DNA from: an uncultured Lachnospiraceae bacterium
Lineage (GTDB): Bacteria > Bacillota > Clostridia > Lachnospirales > Lachnospiraceae
NCBI GenBank assembly: GCA_947653315.1
Contig: CANTGP010000041.1
Coordinates: forward strand, 1-12,759
Reading direction: 5' to 3'
Length of the DNA: 12,759 nucleotides
In this document: positions 5,813 to 11,733 of the stretch, piece after piece
How positions within the stretch are numbered: the stretch's first letter is position 1
Layout: the number at the start of each line of letters is the position of its first letter
Made by a program: the position numbers and the translations under genes
Notes under the pieces: model-generated
Database searches by the model: none
What the model saw: only the letters and a program-made list of their open reading frames with translations
Told to the model about the DNA's origin: nothing

Positions 5813-6733
5813 TTATACGTTTGTCTTGATGCCCAGTAACGTAAGGATCAGTGCCATCCGGACATAGACGCCGTATTGTACTTGCTTGAAATAAGCGGCG
5901 CGGGGATCGTCGTCCACTTCCACGGAAATTTCGTTTACGCGGGGGAGTGGATGGAGGATCAGCATGTCCTGTTTGGCAAGTTTCATTTTTTCCTTATTCA
6001 GGATATAAAAGTCTTTCAGGCGGACGTAATCTTCTTCATTGAAAAAACGTTCCCGCTGTACCCTTGTCATGTAAAGAAAATCCAGCCGGGGCATGATTTC
6101 TTCCAAACGGATGACTTCCTCATATGGGATGTGTTTTTCCTTTAACATGTCGGTAATGTAATCGGGAACCTTGAGTTCCTCCGGTGAAATGAAGATAAAC
6201 CGGATGCCGGGGTAGCGTACCAGCGCATGAATCAGGGAATGGACGGTCCTGCCGAATTTTAAGTCGCCGCATAAGCCGATGGTAAAATCGCGGAGGTTCC
6301 CTTTCAGGGAGCGGATGGTCAGAAGGTCGGTAAGCGTCTGCGTCGGATGCTGGTGTCCGCCGTCCCCGGCATTGATGACGGGAATGGAGGATTTGCTGGC
6401 CGCCACCATGGGAGCGCCTTCTTTCGGATGGCGCATGGCGCAGATATCGGCAAAGCAGGAAATCACCCGTATGGTATCGGATACGCTTTCGCCCTTGGAA
6501 GCGGAGGAGGATCCGGCATCGGAAAAGCCGATGACGCTGCCGCCCAAACTAAGCATGGCGGATTCAAAACTCAGCCTTGTCCGTGTGCTCGGCTCATAGA
6601 AACAGGTGGCAAGTTTCTTCCCGTCACAGGCGTGGGCATATTTGGGCATGTTGTTTTCGATATCGTTTGCCAAATCAAAGAGGTCGTCCAGTTCTTCAAC
6701 GGTAAAATCTAAAGGACTCATTAAGTGTCGCAT
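5813..6733 (-). CDS. pyrB: aspartate carbamoyltransferase catalytic chain
   Basis: A 306-residue catalytic chain that joins carbamoyl phosphate and L-aspartate to make N-carbamoyl-L-aspartate, the committed step of de novo pyrimidine synthesis, in the cytoplasm. The carbamoyl-phosphate loop STRTR is at 49-53, K80 lies in the mobile loop [13 protein letters not shown] is at 100-103, HPTQ at 129-132, TRVQRERF at 223-230, and the LHPLPR loop at 260-265. All active-site segments appear intact and length is typical. The ATG at 6733 is preferred over a second in-frame ATG four codons later because AAGGAAGG lies 9 bases upstream. pyrI follows 29 bases downstream. Upstream is a purine-rich leader with four AGGAAA-type repeats and two hairpins. 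Confidence 0.98.
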   Translation of the reverse strand: MRHLMSPLDFTVEELDDLFDLANDIENNMPKYAHACDGKKLATCFYEPSTRTRLSFESAMLSLGGSVIGFSDAGSSSASKGESVSDTIRVISCFADICAMRHPKEGAPMVAASKSSIPVINAGDGGHQHPTQTLTDLLTIRSLKGNLRDFTIGLCGDLKFGRTVHSLIHALVRYPGIRFIFISPEELKVPDYITDMLKEKHIPYEEVIRLEEIMPRLDFLYMTRVQRERFFNEEDYVRLKDFYILNKEKMKLAKQDMLILHPLPRVNEISVEVDDDPRAAYFKQVQYGVYVRMALILTLLGIKTNV

Positions 6734-6737
6734 GGTT

Positions 6738-6785
6738 GTTTTCCTTCCTTTTTTCTTTCCTAATTCTTTTTCCTATTCTTTTCCT
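6738..6785 (-). repeat. four tandem AGGAA-type units in the pyrB leader
   Basis: On the minus strand four units of 11-13 bases run head to tail: AGGAAAAGAAT (6785-6775), AGGAAAAAGAATT (6774-6762), AGGAAAGAAAAA (6761-6750) and AGGAAGGAAAAC (6749-6738). The last holds the likely pyrB ribosome site. Each unit carries a partial Shine-Dalgarno core in an unstructured purine stretch. Confidence 0.7.
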
Positions 6786-6800
6786 GATAAAATATGCCAA

Positions 6801-6836
6801 ACAAAATCGAAGGAAATAAATTCCCTTCGATTTTGT
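6801..6836. terminator. 13-bp inverted repeat between the nitroreductase gene and pyrB
   Basis: ACAAAATCGAAGG (6801-6813) and CCTTCGATTTTGT (6824-6836) are perfect complements around a 10-base loop. A-rich and T-rich ends on the outer arms give it the form of a bidirectional terminator; on the minus strand the descending arm runs into TTTTGTTTGG. It probably ends nitroreductase transcripts before pyrB. A role in pyrB attenuation cannot be excluded. Confidence 0.55.
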
Positions 6837-6839
6837 GGG

Positions 6840-6864
6840 ATACCGGCAGCCGCCGGTATTTTTT
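6840..6864 (+). terminator. GC-rich hairpin with T-tract, oriented on the plus strand
   Basis: ATACCGGC (6840-6847) pairs with GCCGGTAT (6852-6859) around AGCC, and six T follow (6859-6864): a textbook intrinsic terminator on the plus strand. It abuts the nitroreductase stop codon (6863-6865, minus strand). All nearby genes run the other way, so it may block antisense transcription; on the minus strand it lacks a U-run. Confidence 0.6.
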
Positions 6865-7402
6865 ACATGTAAGTTAACAGGTCGTCCACCGATTTGCGTT
6901 TTAATGCGGCGGGTTCTTCATCGGGATAGCCGATGGGAATCAGCGCCACAACTTCACGGTCGTCAGGAACGCCAAGGATTTCGGCAGCTTTCCGGTCGTC
7001 AAAAATTCCTTCGATGACGCTGCCAATGCCGTGTTCGTAAGCGGCAAGACAAAATGTCTGGGATGCAATACCCGCATCGAACATCTGCCAGGAATCGCCC
7101 CTATGGGTGGAATAAGAACCGTCGCGTTCAAAACCGCACCTGTTTTTGATGACGGTAATAACAATCAGCATGGGCGCACCCTTGATGATTTCGCCGTTCT
7201 TCGGATAATCGGATGTGCATTCATCGGCAATCCGGTCTTTCATTTCCCCTTCTGCCGCAATATAGCGGACAATTTGTGTATGTTTCCAGCTCGGAACATG
7301 GGAAACCGTTTCCACAATTTCTGCAAGTACGGCATGGTCGATAGGCTGGTCCTTGAATCTGCGGATGCTTCTGCGTCCGGTGATACATTCTTTTGCGGTC
7401 AT
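6863..7402 (-). CDS. nitroreductase family protein (FMN-dependent oxidoreductase)
   Basis: A 179-residue nitroreductase-family protein; these are usually FMN-binding dimers that reduce nitro, quinone or related substrates with NAD(P)H. The N-terminal RRSIRRF (10-16) is the typical phosphate-contacting segment, followed by HVPSWKHTQIVRY, a mid-protein DAGIASQTFCLAAYEHGIGSV helix and turn, and the C-terminal VVALIPIGYPDEEP. Length is normal for the short form of the family. The start is supported by a strong AAGGAGGT site six bases before the ATG. A good promoter lies upstream, so it has its own transcript. The real substrate is unknown; a role in pyrimidine metabolism is not implied by its place beside pyrB. 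Confidence 0.9.
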   Translation of the reverse strand: MTAKECITGRRSIRRFKDQPIDHAVLAEIVETVSHVPSWKHTQIVRYIAAEGEMKDRIADECTSDYPKNGEIIKGAPMLIVITVIKNRCGFERDGSYSTHRGDSWQMFDAGIASQTFCLAAYEHGIGSVIEGIFDDRKAAEILGVPDDREVVALIPIGYPDEEPAALKRKSVDDLLTYM

Positions 7403-7475
7403 TCGTTACCTCCTTTATGTTCTTACACTTCCGTGTAGCGGCGGCTGCCCGTCTGTCAGGCATGTCTGTCCTTAT

Positions 7476-7504
7476 ATGATACCATAACGGGAATGGGGTT
7501 TCAA
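7476..7504 (-). promoter_or_regulatory. extended -10 sigma-A promoter for the nitroreductase gene
   Basis: On the minus strand TTGAAA (7504-7499) and TATCAT (7481-7476) are separated by exactly 17 bases, and TGG directly before the -10 gives an extended -10. Each hexamer has one mismatch to consensus. A start near 7469 would leave a leader of about 67 bases. Confidence 0.7.
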
Positions 7505-7584
7505 TGTGGTAGATAAGAAAATTTTGTGAATTTACCGAATTTGCGGCTTTGTATTTTTGATACCTTTCAGAAAACCATGTAATA

Positions 7585-7618
7585 GATACTTGTATCCTGA
7601 AGGGGAATTGTATAAAAT
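7585..7618 (+). promoter_or_regulatory. candidate promoter for the bPH2 gene with palindrome over the -35
   Basis: TTGTAT (7590-7595) and TAAAAT (7613-7618) are separated by 17 bases. The palindrome GATAC-TT-GTATC (7585-7596) covers the -35 and could be a repressor or activator site. The predicted start near 7625 leaves a leader of about 95 bases. Confidence 0.5.
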
Positions 7619-7718
7619 AATAATGGTATGGTAAAAACCGGACAGCATGGAGTAAGGGAGGCTGGACGGGTTGGCATAAAGGTAAGGAACTGACCGGAAA
7701 ATAAGGAGGAAACGGAAA

Positions 7719-8072
7719 ATGGAATATATTGAAAGGAAAAGGCTGCTGTTTTTTGGTCTTCCATGGACTTTTACGAAATATACGGTGATGGAGGACGATG
7801 TGGTAATCAACAGCGGTTTTTTTAAAACCCATGAAAATGACTGTTATATGTATAAAATACAGGATGTGGAGCTTCAGGCTTCACTGCCGGAGAGGATTTT
7901 CGGTTTGGGCACGGTAATATGCTATACGGGGGATACGACCCATCCGAAACTGGAGCTGGTACACATCCGGCGGGCAAAGGAAATCAAGGATTATATTCTA
8001 AGGGCTTCGGAGGAAGCCAGAAGGAAAAGGCGGACGCTTAATACGCTGGACATCGGTACGGACATTGAATGA
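7719..8072 (+). CDS. small bacterial PH-domain (bPH2/YdbS-like) protein
   Basis: A 117-residue protein that is almost entirely one bacterial PH-like domain of the PF03703 (bPH2) type: TKYTVMEDDVVINSGFF gives the first strands, then CYMYKIQDVELQASLPERIFGLGTVICYTGDTTHPKL, then the closing HIRRAKEIKDYIL helix. The signature is IQDVELQASLPERIFGLGTV. Unlike YdbS/YdbT relatives there are no membrane segments, so this is a soluble stand-alone domain with a basic C-terminus (EEARRKRRT). Function is unknown; binding to membrane or a partner is a guess. The start has AAGGAGG at 7703-7709, nine bases before the ATG. It converges on the CmpB-type gene with 12 bases between stop codons and no clear terminator. 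Confidence 0.8.
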   Translation: MEYIERKRLLFFGLPWTFTKYTVMEDDVVINSGFFKTHENDCYMYKIQDVELQASLPERIFGLGTVICYTGDTTHPKLELVHIRRAKEIKDYILRASEEARRKRRTLNTLDIGTDIE

Positions 8073-8084
8073 GCGGGGGGCGGT

Positions 8085-8492
8085 TCACCGGCAGGCTTCA
8101 TCGGTTTCCCGTATCAGCCGTTCAAACAGCAGACCGGTAAAAAGCCAGCAGGGAAGGTAGTCCAGCCGTATGATTTTCTTTATATTCCAGCGGGAATGCC
8201 CGTAGTCCCACGGACAGAGGTCGCGGCGGCTTAACAGCGTTCCGGTAATGTATTCACCGAGGAAAATCAGGGCGGCGTATACCGTTCCCCGTACCAGGAA
8301 GTGCTTTTTTCCCATCAGGCGGCATACGGGGGCAAGGAATGCCGCCATGCCGTATATGGGGAACATCCAAATGGAGGTGTTCCCTGTTAATTTGAATTCC
8401 CTGCGCCGGAAGGAATCCAACGCGGTAAACGTAATTTCAAGGCACCAGCCGAGGATGCCGCAGTGGATGAAGTTATGGATTGTTTTTTTCAT
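8085..8492 (-). CDS. short CmpB-type (PF06541) putative membrane protein
   Basis: A 135-residue membrane protein that shares the markers of the larger protein at 3288-4241: GWCLEI near the N-terminus, SIWMFPIYGMAAF, FLGEYITG and CPWDYGHSRWNIKKIIRLDYLPCW. It ends soon after the last hydrophobic segment and has no coiled-coil tail. About four hydrophobic stretches are visible (roughly 5-25, 40-60, 68-85 and 110-125). No good ribosome site precedes the ATG at 8492 (upstream reads AAAACTGAAAAC), so translation may be weak or the start misplaced. It is divergent from the ATPase/TOPRIM operon, and the palindrome at 8569-8582 lies between them. The transport function in the family name is unproven. 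Confidence 0.75.
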   Translation of the reverse strand: MKKTIHNFIHCGILGWCLEITFTALDSFRRREFKLTGNTSIWMFPIYGMAAFLAPVCRLMGKKHFLVRGTVYAALIFLGEYITGTLLSRRDLCPWDYGHSRWNIKKIIRLDYLPCWLFTGLLFERLIRETDEACR

Positions 8493-8556
8493 GTTTTCAG
8501 TTTTGCCGGTTTGGGACGGGATTATTCCTTGGTGGGGCGATACTTTTAGCTTTTTT

Positions 8557-8584
8557 TTGACGGGGGTTTATAGTATACTATACG
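8557..8584 (+). promoter_or_regulatory. promoter of the ATPase/TOPRIM operon with a 14-bp palindromic operator
   Basis: TTGACG (8557-8562) and TATACG (8579-8584) are 16 bases apart. The perfect palindrome TATAGTATACTATA (8569-8582) fills most of the spacer and overlaps the -10, the classic place for a repressor or MerR-type activator site. Being symmetric it also offers a TATACT on the minus strand for the divergent gene, although no -35 was found there. An AT-rich palindrome can also arise from overlapping -10-like sequences. Confidence 0.5.
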
Positions 8585-8612
8585 GATAAGGAAAGTGAGG
8601 AGGCGCAAAAAG

Positions 8613-9740
8613 ATGCCGAAACATATTCGTGCGGTGCATATTGATTCTTTCCGGGGAATCAGGAACCTGCATTTGGAGGAATTGGCACCGGTTAATATTA
8701 TAACCGGTGATAATAATAGCGGGAAAACCAGTGTTTTGGAAGTGATGGAAAGTTTGGATGATCCCGGCAGTTTCCGTATGTGGAGAAGTCTAATCCGTAA
8801 GGAAAGATTTGCCCCGGTGAATATGGGAATGACTCCGTTTGAAGGTCTGTCGGGTTTGTTCCCTGTGAATGGGGAGGAGATGCGGATAAGTTATAAGGTG
8901 GATTTTTCGGATGGTACGTCAAATGGGTTGGAAGTCGTTGGCAGTACAGTGGAAGAAAGTCTGCCGGTAAAGGAAATGGAAAAATTGTCAGTTATGGTTT
9001 TTCATGCGGGAGATGAAGAAAACGACGAGGAAAACGGTGAAAAAGAAGAAAACGTAATCGATGTGGAAAAATTATGGTTTTCGGTTTTTTTGGATGAGGA
9101 ATTGATTTTGGATAGCGGGTGTTATGATGTGCAAACGCGATTCCGTCACGAAAGAAATATCAATCATCATTTAGCGGATGTGAATTACATTTCCCCGGTA
9201 CGCCATGCGGAAGGGACTGTTTTTTTGAACAGTGTTTTGGACAACCCGGAATTGTATGAGCAGATGTTACAGGTCCTTAGGGAATTTGATCCGGGTATCA
9301 TTAGTATTAATGTGGATAATGCGAATGAAAAATACCGGCGTGGGAATATATACAAGATACTTTCCAGGGAACATAAGAGGGCACTGCCGCTAAACGTATA
9401 TGGCGATGGAATGAAAAAAGCCATTTTGCTGATGAGTGCAGTGATTCGGACCCAGGGGGGAATTTTATTGTTGGATGAATTTGAAACGGCAATTCATACG
9501 ACTGCAATGGAAAAAGTGTTCCGCTGGATACTGGAAACCTGTGTAAAGCTGGATGTGCAGTTGTTTCTTACTACGCACAGTGAAGAAGCCATCGATAAGA
9601 TTTTGAAATGCAGTCCCGTTTTACAGGATAAAATGAAAGTCTTTACGTTGTATAAAAAAGAAGACGGTACGGTAGCGCGGGTATTGGATGCCCGGAAAGC
9701 AATTGAGATTAAAGATGAAATGGGGATAGAATTACGGTAA
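8613..9740 (+). CDS. OLD-like AAA/ABC-class ATPase, first gene of an ATPase/TOPRIM pair
   Basis: A 375-residue ATPase of the OLD/AAA_15/AAA_21 type (SMC/RecF-like ABC ATPases). The N-terminus reads RAVHIDSFRGIRNLHLEEL, typical of the family. Walker A GDNNSGKTS is at 32-40, an acidic stretch at 133-147, the ABC signature region YGDGMKKAI at 263-271, Walker B ILLLDEFE at 284-291 (D288, E289), and the switch histidine in TTHS at H322. No nuclease or TOPRIM domain follows in the same chain. The ATG at 8613 is chosen because GAGGAGG (8597-8603) lies nine bases upstream; an in-frame GTG at 8595 sits inside that site. Its TAA overlaps the next ATG, so the two proteins are translationally coupled. 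Such ATPases act as sensors or regulators of a partner nuclease in anti-phage systems; here that role is inference. Composition looks more AT-rich than the flanks. Confidence 0.88.
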   Translation: MPKHIRAVHIDSFRGIRNLHLEELAPVNIITGDNNSGKTSVLEVMESLDDPGSFRMWRSLIRKERFAPVNMGMTPFEGLSGLFPVNGEEMRISYKVDFSDGTSNGLEVVGSTVEESLPVKEMEKLSVMVFHAGDEENDEENGEKEENVIDVEKLWFSVFLDEELILDSGCYDVQTRFRHERNINHHLADVNYISPVRHAEGTVFLNSVLDNPELYEQMLQVLREFDPGIISINVDNANEKYRRGNIYKILSREHKRALPLNVYGDGMKKAILLMSAVIRTQGGILLLDEFETAIHTTAMEKVFRWILETCVKLDVQLFLTTHSEEAIDKILKCSPVLQDKMKVFTLYKKEDGTVARVLDARKAIEIKDEMGIELR

Positions 9741-10366
9741 TGAACAGCGTATTATTATGTGAGGGATCAACGGATTTTGCCTTGCTGCAATATTTTATGC
9801 GGAAGGTATACGGTTGGGAGGATAAGGAGCGGGGACCGGGATTCCTGCGTCCGTCAAGGGTATTGGGGAAGGATGGGAACAAGCTGGTAATTGGGGGAAC
9901 GGGCGGCAGCAGTCAAATCCTTTCCAAGCTGGAAAAGATTGTGGATAATAATTTTCATTCAGCGTATGATACGGAATATTACCATAAAATAGCAATCGTG
10001 ACAGACCGGGATGAGGAAGGGACGGAAAACGGTTCAAAAGAAGAAAAAACGCTCGGAATATTGTTTTTAGTTATTCCGTTTGAAGAAACGGGGGCTTTGG
10101 AAACTTTTCTTTTAAAAGTGATTTCCAACCAAGACGAATATGACAAAAAAATTATTGAACAGGGAAACCGTTTTGTAGATCAGGTAGATGCGGAAAAACG
10201 GTATTTGAAATCCCGCAGATATATTACAAAGGCAAAATTTGACGTATATTTTTCTATCCGGACGCCGGCAGCTTTTTTTGTGGAACGGCAGAATATATTG
10301 AAAGATGTCGCATGGGACGGATATATGGAGATTCAGGATAGCTTCCGGGAATTGGAAAAGTTATAA
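9740..10366 (+). CDS. TOPRIM-fold protein (DUF3226/OLD-TOPRIM-like), partner of the ATPase
   Basis: A 208-residue protein. The start VLLCEGSTDFALLQYF with E8 is the first TOPRIM motif. KIAIVTDRDEEG (83-94) supplies the DxD motif at D89-R90-D91, followed by E92. PFEETGALETFLL (113-125) resembles the following segment of DUF3226 and OLD-type TOPRIM proteins, and IGGTGGSSQI (51-60) is a Gly-rich linker. TOPRIM domains in OLD proteins cut nucleic acid with bound metal. The C-terminal part (YLKSRRYITKAKFDVYFSIRTP) fits the closing helices of DUF3226-like proteins. Its ATG shares the A of the ATPase stop codon (TAATG). An ATPase plus a separate TOPRIM protein is the layout of the PARIS system (AriA/AriB), but AriB is DUF4435, and I could not tell whether this protein belongs to that family. 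Function as an anti-phage effector is inferred. Confidence 0.8.
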   Translation: MNSVLLCEGSTDFALLQYFMRKVYGWEDKERGPGFLRPSRVLGKDGNKLVIGGTGGSSQILSKLEKIVDNNFHSAYDTEYYHKIAIVTDRDEEGTENGSKEEKTLGILFLVIPFEETGALETFLLKVISNQDEYDKKIIEQGNRFVDQVDAEKRYLKSRRYITKAKFDVYFSIRTPAAFFVERQNILKDVAWDGYMEIQDSFRELEKL

Positions 10367-10374
10367 TTTTTATG

Positions 10375-10429
10375 CAGGAAAGATGCCGGTTACAAGTCAC
10401 CCAATGGCCTGTAACCGGCATCTTCCCTG
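10375..10429. terminator. large inverted repeat between convergent genes, probable bidirectional terminator
   Basis: AGATGCCGGTTACA (10381-10394) and TGTAACCGGCATCT (10410-10423) match perfectly around a 15-base loop, and with single bulges pairing extends to about 10375 and 10429. It fills most of the 80-base gap between the TOPRIM gene and the convergent DUF5050 gene. The tails are TCTTCCC and TCTTTCC rather than a clear U-run, so termination may be weak or need a factor. Confidence 0.5.
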
Positions 10430-10446
10430 TTCAATGACACAGTATC

Positions 10447-11490
10447 TTATTTTTTGCGGTTTTGGAGCGCAGCCTGCGCAGCGGCATCGAAATTAGTCAC
10501 ATATATGGAACCGGTGGTAGGCGTCATGTACATCGGCGTATCGGAATCGAAGGCGGTAAAATATACATAGGAGGAAGTGATGTTAATGTTTTTGTAAATC
10601 CCGTTTTTCACGGTTTCCACGTTGCTTCCGTCCGTCCGCATCCGTTTGAGAGCCGGATCGGTTTTGGAATTTGTCTGATAATAAATGTAATCCCCGTATA
10701 CGTTAAAGAAATCAATTCTTTCATTGGTCAGGACTTCCACCACATTATCCGTCGGGGAATAACGGCACAGGCGGTAGTCTTCGGGTACGTCCATGAAGTA
10801 GAAATAGCCGTTATGGTAAACCGGGTTATAAACATTTCCTTCCCATACGGTGGAAACCGAGTCGCTTGCGGTATTCAGGGCATAGAGGTAATGGTTATCC
10901 TGCGTGCCGTTGAAATAAATGATGCCGTCCTCACAGGAAGCGGGGTTGACAAGGTAATCCAGCACACGCTGGTCCTCCGACTTGTCAATTTTTATTTTGA
11001 ACAGTTCCGTGCCGTTGGTATTGTGGTTGTCAAAATTCTGGTAATACAGGTAGTTCCCGCAAAGCTGCAGGGTGATGGCGTTGCCGCGTTTGAGGCATTT
11101 GTTGTTCTTGCCGCTTAATTCGCAGCGGTAAATCCCGTAAGTACGCTGTGCAAATCCCAAACCCTGGCCGGAATCATGGCTGTCCAAAAAATAATACAGA
11201 TAGTGGTCGTCCGCGTTGATGGAAGTGACTTTTGAAGTGGAGAGCTTTTTCATGTCGGTTCCCTGCGGCGTCATGGAATAAAGACATCCGTTGTCATACA
11301 GGTTTGAAAAATAAACAACGCCGTTCCGTTCACAGAACAGTCCGTTGTTGTTCAGGTTCCCGGCCGTGTTGCCCGTTACGTAGCCTTCGTTCATTTTGAT
11401 TCGGCGGGTAAACATGACAATAAGGAATGCCGAAATAATGCCTATGATAAGTAGGGCGGAAAGAATAATCGTGCGTGTTTTTTTACTCAT
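10447..11490 (-). CDS. membrane-anchored DUF5050 protein, beta-propeller-like
   Basis: A 347-residue protein with a short basic start, one hydrophobic anchor at about 8-27 and an extracellular remainder. The body contains about seven repeats of an aromatic strand motif: VVYFSNLYDNGCLYSM, HYLYYFLDS, YLYYQNFD, IIYFNGTQDNHYLYAL, YFYFMDVPEDYRLCRY, YIYYQTNS and YVYFTAFDSDTPMYM. This is the pattern of DUF5050 domains, which look like bladed propellers and are common in surface proteins of clostridia; no biochemical function is known to me. The start has AAAGGA seven bases before the ATG. It has its own strong promoter and a leader with predicted structure. The upstream minus-strand gene is a cell-wall amidase, so a surface role is plausible. 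Confidence 0.8.
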   Translation of the reverse strand: MSKKTRTIILSALLIIGIISAFLIVMFTRRIKMNEGYVTGNTAGNLNNNGLFCERNGVVYFSNLYDNGCLYSMTPQGTDMKKLSTSKVTSINADDHYLYYFLDSHDSGQGLGFAQRTYGIYRCELSGKNNKCLKRGNAITLQLCGNYLYYQNFDNHNTNGTELFKIKIDKSEDQRVLDYLVNPASCEDGIIYFNGTQDNHYLYALNTASDSVSTVWEGNVYNPVYHNGYFYFMDVPEDYRLCRYSPTDNVVEVLTNERIDFFNVYGDYIYYQTNSKTDPALKRMRTDGSNVETVKNGIYKNINITSSYVYFTAFDSDTPMYMTPTTGSIYVTNFDAAAQAALQNRKK

Positions 11491-11506
11491 GGTAAAGTCC
11501 TTTCTT

Positions 11507-11577
11507 GGGATACCGGTACGGAATGCGGCGCAGAACCAAGATTCTGCGTCGTTAAGTCCGGCGGTAATGGTTATCCC
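11507..11577 (-). other. predicted structured 5' leader of the DUF5050 gene
   Basis: In the minus-strand RNA a closing helix joins 11577-11569 (GGGATAACC) to 11514-11507 (GGTATCCC) with one bulged base. Inside, a hairpin of nine pairs (11550-11542 with 11535-11527, 6-base loop CCAAGA on the plus strand) is seen. The ribosome site (11503-11498) lies four bases beyond the closing helix. I do not recognise a known riboswitch class, and no U-run follows. Confidence 0.4.
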
Positions 11578-11624
11578 TGTATCATCAAATAATGTATTGG
11601 TACCGGATATTCCTGTATACGCTT

Positions 11625-11653
11625 ATTATACTGCTTGTGGTTTGGGAAATCAA
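11625..11653 (-). promoter_or_regulatory. strong sigma-A promoter for the DUF5050 gene
   Basis: On the minus strand TTGATT (11653-11648) and a perfect TATAAT (11630-11625) are separated by exactly 17 bases. A start near 11618 would give a leader of about 128 bases. It lies just past the amidase stop codon, so DUF5050 need not depend on amidase transcription. Confidence 0.75.
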
Positions 11654-11733
11654 CGCCGGAATGGAATTTCGCGGAAATCCCGTGGCCGCCGTCCCGCAAC
11701 AGACTTTTTCCGCGCGTCCGCCCATGCCGGAAT

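Larger units (their letters stand above)
7403..7718. other. divergent intergenic region (316 bases) with two promoters, no gene seen
   Basis: This gap separates the nitroreductase gene (minus) from the bPH2 gene (plus). It contains the minus-strand promoter at 7476-7504, the plus-strand promoter at 7590-7618, and a short palindrome at 7585-7596. No convincing small gene or RNA was seen in either direction. Confidence 0.6.

Noticed and set aside
6734..6862. PyrR-dependent attenuator upstream of pyrB.
   Set aside because: No PyrR-binding loop consensus and no mutually exclusive antiterminator pairing were seen. The hairpins are better explained as terminators.
8595..8612. GTG start for the ATPase six codons upstream.
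   Set aside because: This GTG lies within the Shine-Dalgarno sequence GTGAGGAGG, which is correctly spaced for the ATG at 8613.
10381..10423. Inverted repeat as the end of an insertion sequence.
   Set aside because: The arms are only 15 bases apart, no transposase is present, and no partner copy was found in the window.
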